The notes: generated by a model not told the origin, from the sequence alone. 57,583 bases of DNA from Schizophyllum amplum (GCA_007026445.1 VDMD01000139.1:1-57583); one strand, 5' to 3'; shown: positions 31,755-43,683, numbered from the stretch's first letter. A program made the numbers and translations.

Positions 31755-32099
31755 TGCTGATCACTAGTATGGGTCTAGATGTGCACAGAGAGTCTATCTG
31801 TAGTCAACATCTGCTGCGTCGTGTTACAGCAGTATACTCAGTCGCGCTCGTCGAACTGGAGCTCGCCGCCACCGATGCACGTGCCGAGGGAACGGTGACG
31901 TATGCACGGTATGATGGTCGCAACAAGTTCTGGCCTTTGTTCCAAACGCGCATCGGGACTCGTATGGCCCGTTCGCATACTGTAGTCTCCCGCGCGAACG
32001 ACTACTATCCCTGCCACATCACTCGGCAAATCCTGCGTGGGTGTATATACGCATGCCATTGACATCGGCTGAGGCTGAAGTTCTTCGTTGTAGGTCGAC
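31755..32099 (+). promoter_or_regulatory. Conserved upstream block and 5'UTR intron of the 32.1-kb MYND gene
   Basis: It is homologous to 20140-20515 over its whole length. It contains a 57-bp 5'UTR intron from GTGGGT at 32037 to TTGTAG at 32093, ending six bases before the ATG. Conservation of this flank shows that promoter and gene were copied together. Confidence 0.65.
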
Positions 32100-34246
32100 A
32101 TGAGCAGCACGCCGTCGAACCGCACCGCCGCGCGTCCATCATCGCCTCACCAAAATCACGATGTATACGTCAGACGCGTTCACAACCTGGTGTTGCAGTT
32201 GAATGGTGACCGGGACTGGTCCGCCGGCCCCGCGTCCAACCCTCGCAATGCTCTATCGAAGATACGGGCTCTCCTGACCGACAAGGTTGACCCCGTGTTC
32301 TCCTCGCTATCTGACGATCTTCCGGACTCTGGATATCTGCTCGAGGATGATGAAGTCGTCGGTGTCGTTTTGGAAGACCTAGATTGCTTCAGCATGACTT
32401 GCGAAGCCGTGGGCAGAACCGCGTCGAACCTCGGACTCTATAGCGACCTCGACGACAGACTGTACGCTATGTGGCCCCATGCATTGAAGTGGCTCGCTTT
32501 CTTTCACCCAGGCAATGGAAGGATTCGTCCCCCAACGACTGCCTCGCGCCGGCATTTCGTCCTTAGCAGCCTCGCCCTCATCTACCTGCTAATCTTCCAG
32601 ACCAACCGTGGTCAAATGCAACGTCTCCTCGTTTCACGCCCAGATATGCTGCACCCCGTCTTCGACCTCTGGCTGAAGTTCCCGCAGTACGTTCCGCCTG
32701 TCGCGGGCCAGTCCAAATTCGACCCGATCGACACAGTTCACAACATCCTCAAGACTGTGACGTGCATCTACAACCTCGTAGCCGGTTGGGACGACTCTCG
32801 CAACCAGCGTGGCGCCAGGTCCATCGACATCAACGGCGACGACGCTCGCGACATCTTCATCCGCGAGCTCCGGCGACACGTTCGTGGCAAGGGGGGCCTG
32901 CACGTGCACTTTGCCAAGCAGAACCAATATCTCCTGGAGCTGCCGATGCCGCCACACCTGGCCGAGGGAACGTGGCATACCCATCTCGAGCAGCAGATTC
33001 ACATCCTGAATCTCCCCGCATTCCAGCTCGACGTCGCTCCTCGCTCGTTCCTCAGATCAGTAGTATCCTCCGGAAATCATTGTATCCAGCGTGGGTGGCA
33101 CGAGTGCGCGCTGCGTGCAGTCGCTGTCGTTATTGTCGTTTGCGAGGCCAGCAGCAGCAACCGAACGCTTCGTCGATGCATTGAAGCGGGCGCGTACGAC
33201 CTGCTTCTGGCCGCCGCAAAAATCTCCGAAGGCGATCGCGCCGTGCAGAGTCTATCTTACAAGTTGTCCATCGGGCTCGCTCAGCAGTCGCTTTTGCGCG
33301 CGTTTCACCGCATGCACGGGGACCGGTTCGTCTATCCTGAAAAGCTATCTAGAGATCCCAAGCAGGCGTCATACGCTGATACCGTCTTATATAACTACTG
33401 CTGCCGGTACAATATCTACGCAGCTTCGTGTAGGCGAGGCAAAGGATTGACACGAGTACTTTGCTCGAATACGGCGGTGAGTCGCTGGGCTGGCTTGTTA
33501 TTTTGTCCAAACTCACACTTCTTCTGACTATCAGGGACCCGGATTGCACGTCGGCGGCGCGGTTCGTGTCTGTCCTTGTGGCGACGCGTTCTACTGCTCG
33601 AAAACGTGTCAACGGGCGCACTGGCGTGCAACGCATGGGGACACATGCTGCGCAGCGGAAGGCCCTTGGGGTTTGCACGGTATGTACTAGTACTTTTCGG
33701 CGGCGCCCATTTTACCTCATCTCTTCCACGATGACTTCTGATCTCATGATAGGTATCATCAGCCTGGGAGACATACTATACCTCAACGTCAAAGCGAGCT
33801 ATTGCATCGGCCAGTGTCCGTCGGTGACCATCTCCAACGTACTCGAGGTATACAAGCAGGGGAAGCGACCGATGATCAGTATAGATGCTGCTCGAGAGTA
33901 TCCGGGCGTACGCATTGTGGTGCGGTCCCTGGAGGCGGATTCGGTACTTCCACCCCCGATAGAGTCGATTGTGCCGATGGCGGCTGCACACGAAGTGCTC
34001 GTCGAGATGCGGATCACTCTAGGACAGACGGAGCATGTGCGCATGCTTCCTTTGACGTACGACATCTTTTTCTTTGCGAACATGTTGGTCAAGGCGCAGG
34101 CCAACGAGTCACAGACGGCAAGGGAGTTACATACGGCAAGGGAGTTACATACGGCAAGGGAGTTACATACGGCAAGGGAGTCACAGACGGCAGGGGAGTC
34201 GCAGACATCGAGCGAGTTACAGACAACCATGGAGTCACAGACGTAG
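32100..34246 (+). CDS. MYND-type zinc-finger protein, intact copy with repeat tail (3 exons)
   Basis: Exons 32100-33476, 33535-33679 and 33753-34246 encode 671 aa with no frameshift. The N-terminal domain follows the copy at 17647 closely (MWPHALKWLAFFHPGN, HPVFDLWLKFPQYVPP, GKGGLHVHFAKQNQYL). The finger spans the exon 1/2 junction: LCSNTA, then RVCPCG, FYCSKTCQRAHW and H...C. The C-terminal domain (GIISLGDILYLNVKA to LPLTYDIFFF) is followed by a ~45-aa Glu/Ser/Thr tail made of ARELHT and ESQT hexapeptides. The tail is encoded by an 18-bp tandem repeat at 34117-34180 and is absent from the copy at 17647. Function of the family is unknown; the finger suggests an adaptor role. Confidence 0.85.
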
Positions 34247-34390
34247 TCGTACGGTATATATGTGCAAAGCGACTTGTCCCTCATTGCAATCCTATATATT
34301 TTGTTGCTCTCCTATATATTGATGTTCAACTTGTACACTTTGAAGGTGCTGACCACTATACCTATAACGCTACCGCGTCTACCTCGTGCA
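34247..34390. repeat. Duplicated 3' flank with monooxygenase end relic
   Basis: It has the same flank as after 22564 (tagtcgtacggtatat, ctttgaaggtgctgacc). The - strand frame reads HEVDAVAL-stop, homologous to DEVEAVAI-stop at the end of the monooxygenase gene. Upstream of these codons the relic frame runs into Glu-rich simple sequence (ctc/gag repeats at 34440-34475). Confidence 0.7.
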
Positions 34391-34435
34391 GTGTCGCCGC
34401 CTCCTTCTCTCCCGCCTTCTTGCCCATGCCCGCCT

Positions 34436-36400
34436 CAGCCTCCTCCTCCTCCTCCTCCTCCTCCTCCTCCTCCGCCTCCGCCACTTCCACCTCCTCCGCC
34501 TCCGCCGTCGTCGACGCAAGCTCCTCCTTCGACGCGTAGAGCTCCTCCTTCGACGCGTAGAGCTCCTCCTTGAACGACACTTCTCCGCCGAGCTCCTCCG
34601 TCTCGCCGTCTCCTTCACTCCGCCATCTCCGCCACCTCAGCGTCCTCCGCCTCCGCTGTCGATGACCCAAGCTCCTTCTTCGACGTGGCCTCCCTCGACA
34701 AGTCGGATGACGAGCTCCCTCACCGCCTCGACGCGAGCTCCCTCAACGCATCGACGCGAGCTCCCTCAACGCATCGACGCGAGCTCCCTCACCGCATCGG
34801 CGAGCTCCTCTCTCGACGCGTCAGACGCGTACATCTCCATGGACCAGTCGCCGGCGAGCTCCTCTTTCGACGCGTGGAGCCCCTTGGACGCCGCGTAGAG
34901 CCCCTTTGACGGCACTTCGCCGCCTCCGTCCCCCGCTCCGCCTCCTCCGCGTCCGCGTCCGCCACCTCCGCCTCCGCCGTCATCGACGCGAGCTCCTTCT
35001 TCGACGTGACCTCCCTCGATGCGTCTCCGCCAAGCCCATTGAACGCGTTGCCGCCTAGTTCCTCCTTTGACGCGTAGAAAACTCTTTTTTAGCACGCTAG
35101 AAAACTCTTTTTAGCACGCTAGAAAACTCCCTTTAGCACGCTCGCCGGGCAAGGTCCTTCGACGCGTCGAGAGCGGTGCATCCGGGCGAGTCTGGAATGT
35201 GCACGCGTCGGCGAGCTCCTTCTTCGACTGCGTGTCTCTGCTTGAGTTCCTTCTAGCGCGGTCGCCGGCGAGCCCTGCGACGCATCTGCACGTCGCCGGC
35301 GAGCGCTGCGACGCATCTGCACGTCGCCGGCGAGCGCTGCGACGCATCAGCACGTCGCCGGCCAGCTCCTTCTTCGACACGTCGCCGGCCAGCTCCTTCT
35401 TCGACACGTCAGACGCTGAGCTCCTTTTAGCATACTCCCCGGCGAGCTCCTCCTTGATCAAAGACGTTGTCAGCGAGGTCCTTCGACACGCCGAGAGCGA
35501 GGTCCTTTGACACGCCGAGAGCGAGGTCCTTCGACACGCCGAGAGCGACGTCCTTCGACACGTCAGACGCTGAGCTCCTTTTAGCGTACTCCCCGGCGAG
35601 CTCCTCCTTCATCAAAGACGTTGTCAGCGAGGTCCTCCTTCATCAAAGACGTCGCCGGCGAGCTCCTCCTTCATCAAAGACGTTGTCAGCGAGGTCCTTC
35701 GACACGCCGAGAGCGAGGTCATTCGACACGCCGAGAGCGAGGTCATTCGACACGCCGAGAGCGAGGTCCTTCGACACGCCGAGAGCGGTACGCTCGGACG
35801 AGTCTGGAGGTGCACTAGGGCGAGTCTGGAGGTGCACTAGGGCGAGTATGGAGGGGCACTAGGGCGAGTATGGAGGTGTACGCGTCGACCTCCGTGGACG
35901 GATCAATCTTCAGGGACCTCCTTCGACGTGAGCTCCTCCTTCGACGCGAGCTCCTCCTTCGACGCGAGCTCCTTCTAGCGCGCTCGCCGGCGGGCTCCTT
36001 CTAGCACGCTCGCCGGCGGGCTCCTTCTAGCATGCTCGCCGGCGGCCTCTTTCTAGCGCGCTCGCCGGCGGCCTCTTTCTGACGCGTCGATGGAAGGTGT
36101 AGGCGTCGGCCTGCATGGACGCGTCGACACGTATAGGGTGCACGCGGTGAGAGATGAACGCGGGCGAGAGATGAACGCGGGCGAGAGATGAACGCGGTGA
36201 GAATCGGCGGGCTCCTCTTCAGACACGTCGGCGGCGGGCTCCTCTTCAGACAAGTCGTTGGCGGGCTCCTTCGACGGCCCTTCCCCACTGAGCTCCTCGC
36301 GAGCTCCCTGGACCGGTCACCGGCGGGCTCCTCTTTCGACGCGTCAGACGCTGAGCTCCTTCTAGCGCGCTCGCCGGCGAGGTTCTTCGTCAACGCATCG
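34436..36400. repeat. Compound array: CTC microsatellite and GAGCTCCTCCTTCGACGCG minisatellite
   Basis: A pure (ctc)n tract at about 34440-34475 leads into units such as gagctcctccttcgacgcg. A different unit, gaggtcctttgacacgccga plus gagc, dominates 35470-35790. Other words (tctagcgcgctcgccggcg) recur to 36400. Frames of 60-290 codons on both strands are repeat translations. Confidence 0.7.
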
Positions 36401-36870
36401 ACAAGGTCGGATGACGAGCTCCGTGACGGCGACGACCTCCGTGGACGCGGCGACCTCCATGGACGGATCGACCTCCGTGACGGCGACGACCTCCGTGGAC
36501 GCGGCGACCTCCATGGACGGATTGACCTCCGTGGACGGATCGACCTCCGTGGGCGCGTCGGCCTGCATGGACGCGTCGACTTCCGTGGACGCGTCAACGC
36601 GTAAAGTTCTCCGACGTCGACACGTGTCCGCTGCGCCGCTGGTTCGATGACAGAGGAGCGTCGAGAGGTATACGCGGCGAGAGAGGTGCATGCGACGAGC
36701 GTCGAGAGGTGTGCGTGTGCGAGAGTGAATGCGGCGAGAGAGATGAACGCGGCGAGAGAGATGAACGCGGCGAGACTCAAGAGGTGCACTCGGGCGACGT
36801 GCTGGAGCAAGGGAGATGTGGACGCGGGCGACGTGCACGCGGGCGAGGGAGAGATGTGCACGCGGGCGAG
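36400..36870. repeat. GACCTCCGTGGACGCG and GCGAGAGAGATGAACGCG arrays
   Basis: From 36420 to 36600 units gacctccgtggacgcggc and gacctccatggacggatc alternate. From 36640 to 36860 units of gcgagagagatgaacgcg type follow. The periods are near 18. Confidence 0.65.
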
Positions 36871-37695
36871 CGGCTGCCTGCAGTTCGGCGAGGGCGCAGT
36901 TGGATACCGCGAATTCGGGCTGGACCTGAAGCCAGGCGACGTCTTCCTTGTACGGTTGCTGGACGTCGCCGAGCAAGCGGGCGAGCGCTTCGTTGAGGGT
37001 TGGCCGGCATATTGAGCTTCGGCGTAGATGTCGTACTTGTGCTGTCCTTCGGGAGGTCCTGAAGACTGGTACAGCGGCGCGAGAGACCGTGCGCGTTGGG
37101 GTTCGACGATCGGTGGTCCGTAGGCAATCGCGGTGGCTGCGAAAAGGAATTCAGTGACGCATATACTTGGAGGGTCGTTGGCTACTCACTGTGGGCGTGT
37201 TGTTCGCGCACCTGTTGAGGGATTGCTAACCGCGCGCATTGAGTCTAGAAGTACTCGAGGTCGGAGATGGATCATCGAGCGCTAGCCGAGGTCGGGGTCG
37301 CTGTTGATTTTGCATGCTATTGGGGAGTATTTCAGTCAAGGGAGAACCCACGCATTGAGTAGTGCACGCACCTAGCGAATCCCTCCGTTCAGCAACTTCA
37401 AAGTTCAAGGCATTGAGGCCTATGGTTCAGATTCAAAGCGCAGGTGGGGTAGAGATAGTCTAGTCAGTGTTTAGCGGCTTCAGACTTCGTTTGGCAGCTC
37501 AGTGCGTTGTCGTTGACCAGGACTGGCTGATGCAGGAGACATGAGAGTCGAGAGCGAGAGACGGTTTCGAGTCAAGACCACCGCGGCATTTCGGGCCGGA
37601 GCTTCACGCGCGTAAATCGAATTTGGATTCGGAATGCCTTTTCGTGGTTTCTTTCCTGTTTCTTTCACCTTTCCTGTTTCTTTCACTCATCACCG
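36870..37695 (-). pseudogene. Duplicated gene fragment, copy 2, with coding-like downstream exon
   Basis: The upstream part (37245-37695) matches the block at 27375-27710. Downstream, after a likely intron (donor GTGAGT at about 37192, acceptor TCGCAG at about 37140, minus strand), a coding-like stretch reads IAYGPPIVEPQRARSLAPLY, then GQHKYDIYAEAQYAGQ, then LNEALARLLGDVQQPYKED, then VAWLQVQPEFAVSNCALAEL. It is open for about 85 residues before dissolving into minisatellite. A stop codon (TAG after CTCGAGTACTTC) breaks the preceding frame. This looks like a real gene whose 3' part was replaced by repeats. The family is not recognised. Confidence 0.45.
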
Positions 37696-37699
37696 TGCT

Positions 37700-38666
37700 T
37701 CAGACAGCGCGTATGGACCCAGAATCTCATGATGATACCACCATAGACACCAAATGCGATACCATCTGATCCTCACGCGCCATTCTGCTCGCATCTGCCC
37801 CGCGCTCTTCATACTGAGCCTGGCCGCCGCCAGGAAGATCGTGAAGGCATTTTAACCGCCATTGGGCCCGTGTATGCACGAAGACGAGTCCTGCGTCGCG
37901 AAACCATTGATATTGAGTAAATCCGCTACATTATCATATACAGGTCTCCCCTTCCGCCTTTTCCGTAAGTCGCGACCTTCGTTCAATTCAGGACTTACCA
38001 TGGTTCACGTCAGGTTCTCTGACTGCGCACTCTCATCATCATACTCTTCATTGCACATGTCATGAACGTACTGGCAACTGACTCCTGTGTAAGCAGCCAC
38101 TGGTACTTACGTGAATTCGTCCCGACACATCCGACGTCGCCATATAGCTTCACTCGTGCGTGCTCGCGCGCAAGATCACCGGGCCTGGAGAACATCCCAT
38201 AAACAAAAAATCCAAGCTTCTATCGACGTGGCCGCCACCCAACGCCCCGCGCCGCTTCGTCCTTGCGCTAGGTGATGTCCACATTGACCCGCGCTAGGCG
38301 ATGTCCACATTGACCCGCGCTCCTCACACCATCCCGGACGTGAACTTCGCAGGATGACTGCGCTCTCATGGCATCTTCTGCCCCTTAGACTGTGCACATA
38401 GGGTCTCTCCTGGCGACATCGCGGTCACGCCATAGCGCCTTCGACTTACTCAACGTCCCCGCACAAGATCTCGTCGACTCAAAGCCGCCGCCGCCGTCGC
38501 GGTCTGGCTCTTGCACTTATCCTCGCCCTTCACCCCTCCGAGCTGCTCGTCCTCTAGTAGGACCCGTCTTCTCGACGTCCAGCGAGCGGTCTGCTCGATC
38601 ACACGCTTCATTACAACAAGCAGTAGACTTCACAACCACAACACAGTAGACGGACGGCGATTGAAG
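37700..38666. other. Intergenic region upstream of the monooxygenase gene
   Basis: No supported gene. A short direct repeat (ctaggcgatgtccacattgacccgcgct, two copies at about 38270-38320) is present. The last 150 bp probably hold the monooxygenase promoter and 5'UTR. Confidence 0.35.
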
Positions 38667-38831
38667 ATGGGCACCGCACAGTCATCTGGTACGTCTCTTA
38701 GCCCGTTTCAGACGACGACTGACCCTCGCTTATGCTAGCAGCGACGAGTCAGCCAGACGGCGCTCCCGCTTCGACGACGCCGTCAGAGAACGAACCTAAA
38801 GAGATTGCGATCATAGGAGCCGGGGCTAGCG

Positions 38832-39357
38832 GTGAGCGACTGTGCTTCGTCCTTTTTGCCCCCTCTACACGATCGTATTCCTTACTCACGATCGTATCGC
38901 TCTAGACGATTGTATTTCTTCCGCATGATTGCGCCCCTTCCGCGTGCCTGTATCTCTCGTCGCAACTGTATCTTTCCTCACGACTGTATCTTTTCTCGCG
39001 ACTGTATCCCCCCTTGACGAATAGGCCTCTCCTTGCTCGCCTTTATTGTCCACAATGTCTCCCATCGTTCATAATTCCTCACCTTGCTCGTCTTCATCGC
39101 TCGCGGGTCCCCTCATCGCTCGCGGGTCCCCTCATCGCTCGCGGGTCCCCTCATCGTTCATAAACCCCTCATCGCCCGTGCCCCTCTTCATCGCCCGTGC
39201 CCCTCTTCATCGCCCGTGCCCCCTCTTCCATCGCTCGCGGTTCGCCTCATCGCCGCCCCTACCAAACTTATCACATCACTGTAAACAGATCTCTGACATC
39301 TCTTCGAACATATCTCTGACATCTCTTCGAAGAGATCTCTGACATCTCTTCGAACAG
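38832..39357 (+). repeat. Minisatellite-filled intron of the monooxygenase gene
   Basis: The 526-bp intron 2 contains tandem words tcgctcgcgggtcccctca (about 39098-39160), cgcccgtgcccctcttcat (about 39170-39215) and atctctgacatctcttcgaa (about 39290-39355), the last running up to the acceptor. Most introns in this window are 46-120 bp. Confidence 0.65.
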
Positions 39358-39819
39358 GTCTCGCAGTCCTCAAAGCCGTCCTCGACGCACCACAGTTCAA
39401 GGATGGACGGTGGCGGGTCACGCTTTACGAGGCGCGGGAGGATGTGGGTGGGATATGGTGCGTTTGATGCTGCTGCCTCTTGCCCCCAACTCTGCTCCAG
39501 TCATCTCCTTCGGCTGTCCCCCTCGCACCAAGTCTCGCCTCACGCAATTAATATTTCGTACTGTCTCAATTACCCCAGCTTACTCGACACTCACTTAGTC
39601 TCCCTAACACTCACTCACTTTCCTGCCAGGCTCCCCGCCGAACCCACCCAAGATCCGCCCCTCACCCCGCTCTACGACGCCGTCTTCACCAACATCCCGC
39701 ACCCCGCCATGGCGTTCACGAGTTTTCGCGTTCAAGCCGGAGACGCCGCTGTTCCCATCGCATGCGCAGGTGTTGGCGTATTTTAGGGTGAGTTCGGGGA
39801 AGATGGTGTGGGCTCTTTT

Positions 39820-40170
39820 CTGCAGGAAGGGGGGGCGAGGAAGAGGGAAAGGGGAAGAGGGAAAGGGTGGGTGAGAAGAGGGAAAGGGGACGGGGAAGGG
39901 GGAGGGGGAGGGGAGTAGGAGCATTAGGGGAGAAGAAGGGGGGAGGCGGCGTTGGGGCGTTGGGGAAGGGGACGTTGGGGCGTCGCGCAATGGGGGAGGA
40001 GCGTTTTGGAAGGTGGGTGGGGAGGGGGGGGAGGAAAGGGGAAGGGGGTCGAGCGAGTTGAGGGAATTAGGGGGGGAGGGAGTCGAAGGTCAAGGGGGAG
40101 GGTGCTCGAGGGGGAGGGTGCTCGAGGGAGAGGGTGGTCGAGTGCAGTGAGCGGGAGGGAGTTGAGGAGA
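39820..40170 (+). repeat. G-rich tract in monooxygenase intron 4
   Basis: Runs such as gggaaaggggaagaggg and gtgctcgagggggagg fill the 443-bp intron between 39788 and 40230. The strand asymmetry (G on +) is extreme and could favour G-quadruplex structure. Confidence 0.6.
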
Positions 40171-41691
40171 GGGGGTCGCAGATCGCACAAAGGGCTGATA
40201 TTGACGACTATCATCACTAACTACCCACAGGACTACGTGGCGCATTTCGGCCTCGGTCCCTATATACGGTTCAATACCCGCGTGCAACTGGTAGAGAGGC
40301 GGGAGGGGAGGTGGAGGCTGACGGTGAAGGGCGCCGACGAGCAAGATCAGGACGCCGCCGACCTTCAGCAAGACGCTGCTGACCTCGAGCAAGACGCCGC
40401 CGACCCCGAACAACTCCCTGCCACCCGCACCCCAGACTACGCTGACCTCCTCCTCGTCGCCAACGGACATTACCGCTACCCCCGCTACCCCGAGGTACCC
40501 GGTGTCCAGGCGTGGATCGACGCGGGGAAGGCGCTGCATTCGACGTGGTATCGGAGGCCGGCGTCCGCTGGGGGCGGCGGCAACGGTAGCGTGAAAGGGG
40601 AAAGGACGGCGCCGGGGTAGCGGGAGGAGGGATCAGGGACGGCCGCGATAAGACAAAGCTACCTCTTCGGCGCAAACTCCTCATCGTCGGCGGCGGGCCC
40701 TCCGGCACCGACATCGCCGACGACCTGCGCGGCACGGCGGACCTCATCCTGCACGCCGCGACTAAGCCTCCCGAGCACCGCTTCGCCAATATTCACGGCC
40801 GGCCGCGCGTCGTCGCCTTCGAAGATCCTGTTAGCGGGCGCGTCCGGTTCGCGGATGGGTCTGTGGAAGAGGGCGTCGAATACGTGATTCTGGCAACAGG
40901 GTACCAGTTCTGGCTGCCCTTCCTCCCCGAAGATATCGTGCGCGTAGCAGAACCACCGCGCGCACCACCGCTGCCGGACGCGCTCTACAACTCTACGCAC
41001 CACCTTTTCCCGCTCGCGAGGAACATCTGGCCCCTGCAAACGTGGACCGACGAGCAATCACACGCCCAATACCCGCCCCACACGCTTGCCTTCATCGGCC
41101 TGGCGAAGCACGTGATTACGTGGCCAGTAATGGAGGCGGAGGCGCGCGCTGCGCTCGCAGCGTTCGCCGACCCGAGTATCCTGGAGGGCGAGGCGGACGG
41201 AGTGCGCGCGCGCGCCGAGCGCTTCCAGGACCGGCCCGCACGACATTCACGTCACCGAGGGCTACGAGCAGTTCGTGCACCGCAACGAGCTGTACCATCT
41301 TGCCGCGCGCGCGCGGGAGCCCGTCGCAGGGCCAGGGAGCATCGCGGAGGGAGGCGCGTATATCGTGCAGGAGTGGGAGAAAGAGCTGTTCGAGCATATG
41401 TTTGTTCTGAGGCGGCTGTGGGTGGAGATTGTGGAGCGGGGGGAGGCGAAGGCGTGGTTGAAGGGGTGGGGGAGGGAGGGGTGCAGGATTGGATGAAGAT
41501 GGCGAGGAAGATGTTGAGGGAGGCGGGGGAGGCGGAGGTGGGGAAGTTGGATGAGGTAGAGGCGGTTGCGATATAGATGGTGGGCAGTACCTTCGAAGCG
41601 TAGGAATTGAACAACGAGATTTTAGGCGGGCAATCAATTTGCATATACCGTACGACTAGGTCTGCGACTCCTCAGCCGTCTGCGACTTGCG

Positions 41692-43677
41692 CTACGCACT
41701 GGTAAAGAATGCGATGTGATACGTGAAGGGAAGGACGCGGGTATGCTCGATGTGCCCTAGAGTGATGCGCACCTCGACGAACGCATCGCGTATGGGCTCT
41801 GTCGCTGGAAGTGGGTGCATCCCCCTCGTAAGAGCGCACCAGAACGCGCCACTCCCGGATATTCTGGAATAGCCTCGATGGACGACTATTGGTTGCTTCC
41901 CCTGCGCAAGCACCTCCAGAACGCCGGATACGACTTCCGGAGGCCGCTCACTGATGCACAGGAACGCCTCAACATTGAGGTGTATGATGTCGCTTAGGCT
42001 GATGATACCTGTTTTCGAAAGATCAGAAAATTGTTGTGAAAGGGTGATGGTAGCGGTAAAGCAGCAGAAGTAATCGAAAGTGCAGACAGGAAAGAGACGC
42101 CAGAAACGTACCATGCAGACCCCAAGGGCCGTCTGCTGCGCAGCATGTTTTGCGATGCGTCCCGCGCCAGTCCGCCTGTTGACACTTCTTCGAGCAGTAA
42201 TATACGTTTCCACAAGGACAGACACGAACCGCGCCACGGATATGCGGCCCCTGACGGACTATTAAATTCAACCAGACTAGATGATGATCTAGAGACTCAC
42301 CGTGTCGTTCGAGCAAGGTACATGCGCCAATCCCCCACCTCGATTGCGCACAGCCGCGTAAAGGGTGTACCGGTAGCAGTAGTTATACAACACGGTTTGG
42401 GCGTACGACACTTCTTTGGGATCCCTTGCCAATTTTTTCAGGGGAGACGTATCGATCGCCGTGGAGGCGGTGGAACGTGCGCAGGACCGACTGCTGAGCT
42501 AGCCCGAGGGACAACCGACGGGAGAAGTCGAAGACGGGGCGGTTCTCCCCGGACTTACTTCCGGCGTCCACGAGCAGGGTGTACGCGCCCGCTCGATAGA
42601 TCGGATGAGTGTTCGATTGCTGCCGCCAGCCTCGCAAACAGATAAAATGAGAGAGACCGCTTGAGACGCGCACATGTACAGCCCACGCTGGATACAGTAG
42701 TCCCCGGCGGAGACCACGGATCTCAGAAAGGAGCGAGGAGAGACATCGAGCCGAAACGTGGGGAGGTGCAGAATCTGCTCTTGCAGCTGGAACTGGACGA
42801 ACCATACGTCCTGCGCTAGCTCTGGCGAAATCGGCAACTCTGTAAGATATTGATTTTGCTTGGCGAAGTGCACGTGCAGGCCGCCCTTGCCGCGAACGTG
42901 CCGCCGAAGCTCGCGGACGAAGATTATGCGAGCGTCGCTGGTGCTGATTGGCATAGTTCTCGCACGACGCTGCACGTGTGGATCGTCCCATGCGGATACG
43001 AGGTTGCGGATGTACGATACGGCATTCAGGATGTTGTGAATGGTGTCGACTGGGTCGAATCCTGACGGTCGCGCGATTGGCGGGACATACCGCGGGAAAT
43101 GAAGCCAGAGGTCGAACGCGGGGTGCAGCATGTCTGGGCGTTCGACTAGGAGACGCTCGGCGTGACCACGGTTGGCCTGGAAGATAGACAGGTAGATGAG
43201 TGCGAGGTTGGTGAGGACGAGATGCAAGTTCGGGGCAGTCGTCGGGGCACGAATCCTTCCATTGCCCGGGTGAAAGAAGGATAGCCACTTCAGCGCATGC
43301 GGCCACATAGCGTAGAGCCTATCGTCCAGATCGCTAGAGGGTCCAAGGTTCGCGGTGTTGCATACGGCCTCACAGGTCATGCTGAAGCGATCTAGGTCTT
43401 CCAGGACGACGCCGACGAGGTCGTCATCCTCGAGTAAATATCCGGATTCCGGGAGATCGTCGAATAGCGAGGAGAACACGGGGTCGACCTTGTCGTTCAT
43501 GAGAGTTCGTATCTTCGATAGAGCGTCGCGAGGGTTCGACGCGGGGCCGGCAGACCAGTCGCGGTCGCCGTTGAGCTGCAGCGCCAGATCATTAACGCGT
43601 CTTATGTATACGTCGTGATTTCGATGGGGGTTCCCGGACGGTTGACGCCCGATACGGTTCGACGCCGTGCTGCTCAT
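41692..43677 (-). pseudogene. MYND-type zinc-finger gene with at least three frameshifts
   Basis: Minus-strand exons by homology are 43677-42301, 42250-42112 and 42008-41692. Starting at the ATG at 43677 the N-terminal domain is well kept until about 42590, where one G is missing (atcgagcggg against atcgaggcggg in the sister copies). A second indel in a six-T run (42433-42438 on +) brings the frame back. In exon 3 an extra C (gtcgtccatcgag against gtcgtcatcgag) shifts frame again, and it is recovered before the end. The MYND exon itself is intact (RVCPCG, YYCSKKCQQADW, H...C) and all splice sites are usable. Compensating indels in repeat or homopolymer tracts suit either recent decay or read errors. 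It is convergent with the monooxygenase gene; the two stops are ~115 bp apart. Confidence 0.7.
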
Positions 43678-43683
43678 GTCGGC

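Larger units (their letters stand above)
38667..41576 (+). pseudogene. Flavin-containing monooxygenase gene with several frameshifts
   Basis: Exons 38667-38688, 38739-38831, 39358-39457, 39630-39787 and 40231-~40565 are followed by a last exon from ~40640 to 41576. The FAD site is IAIIGAGASGLAVLK near residue 45. An FMO-typical segment, NIPHPAMAFTSF, follows, then DYVAHFGLGPYIRFNTRVQL, the NADPH site KLLIVGGGPSGTDIADDL and the C-terminal ILATGYQFWLPFLP. Such enzymes oxygenate nucleophilic N or S, or ketones, with NADPH and FAD; the substrate is unknown here. Frame breaks: one extra T in the TTTT at 39723-39726, a shift near 41227-41233 and a compensating one near 41470-41482. Around 40560-40640 an atypical intron or another indel is needed. 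Introns 2 and 4 (526 and 443 bp) are swollen by minisatellites. It is either a decaying gene or one carrying sequence errors. Confidence 0.7.
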
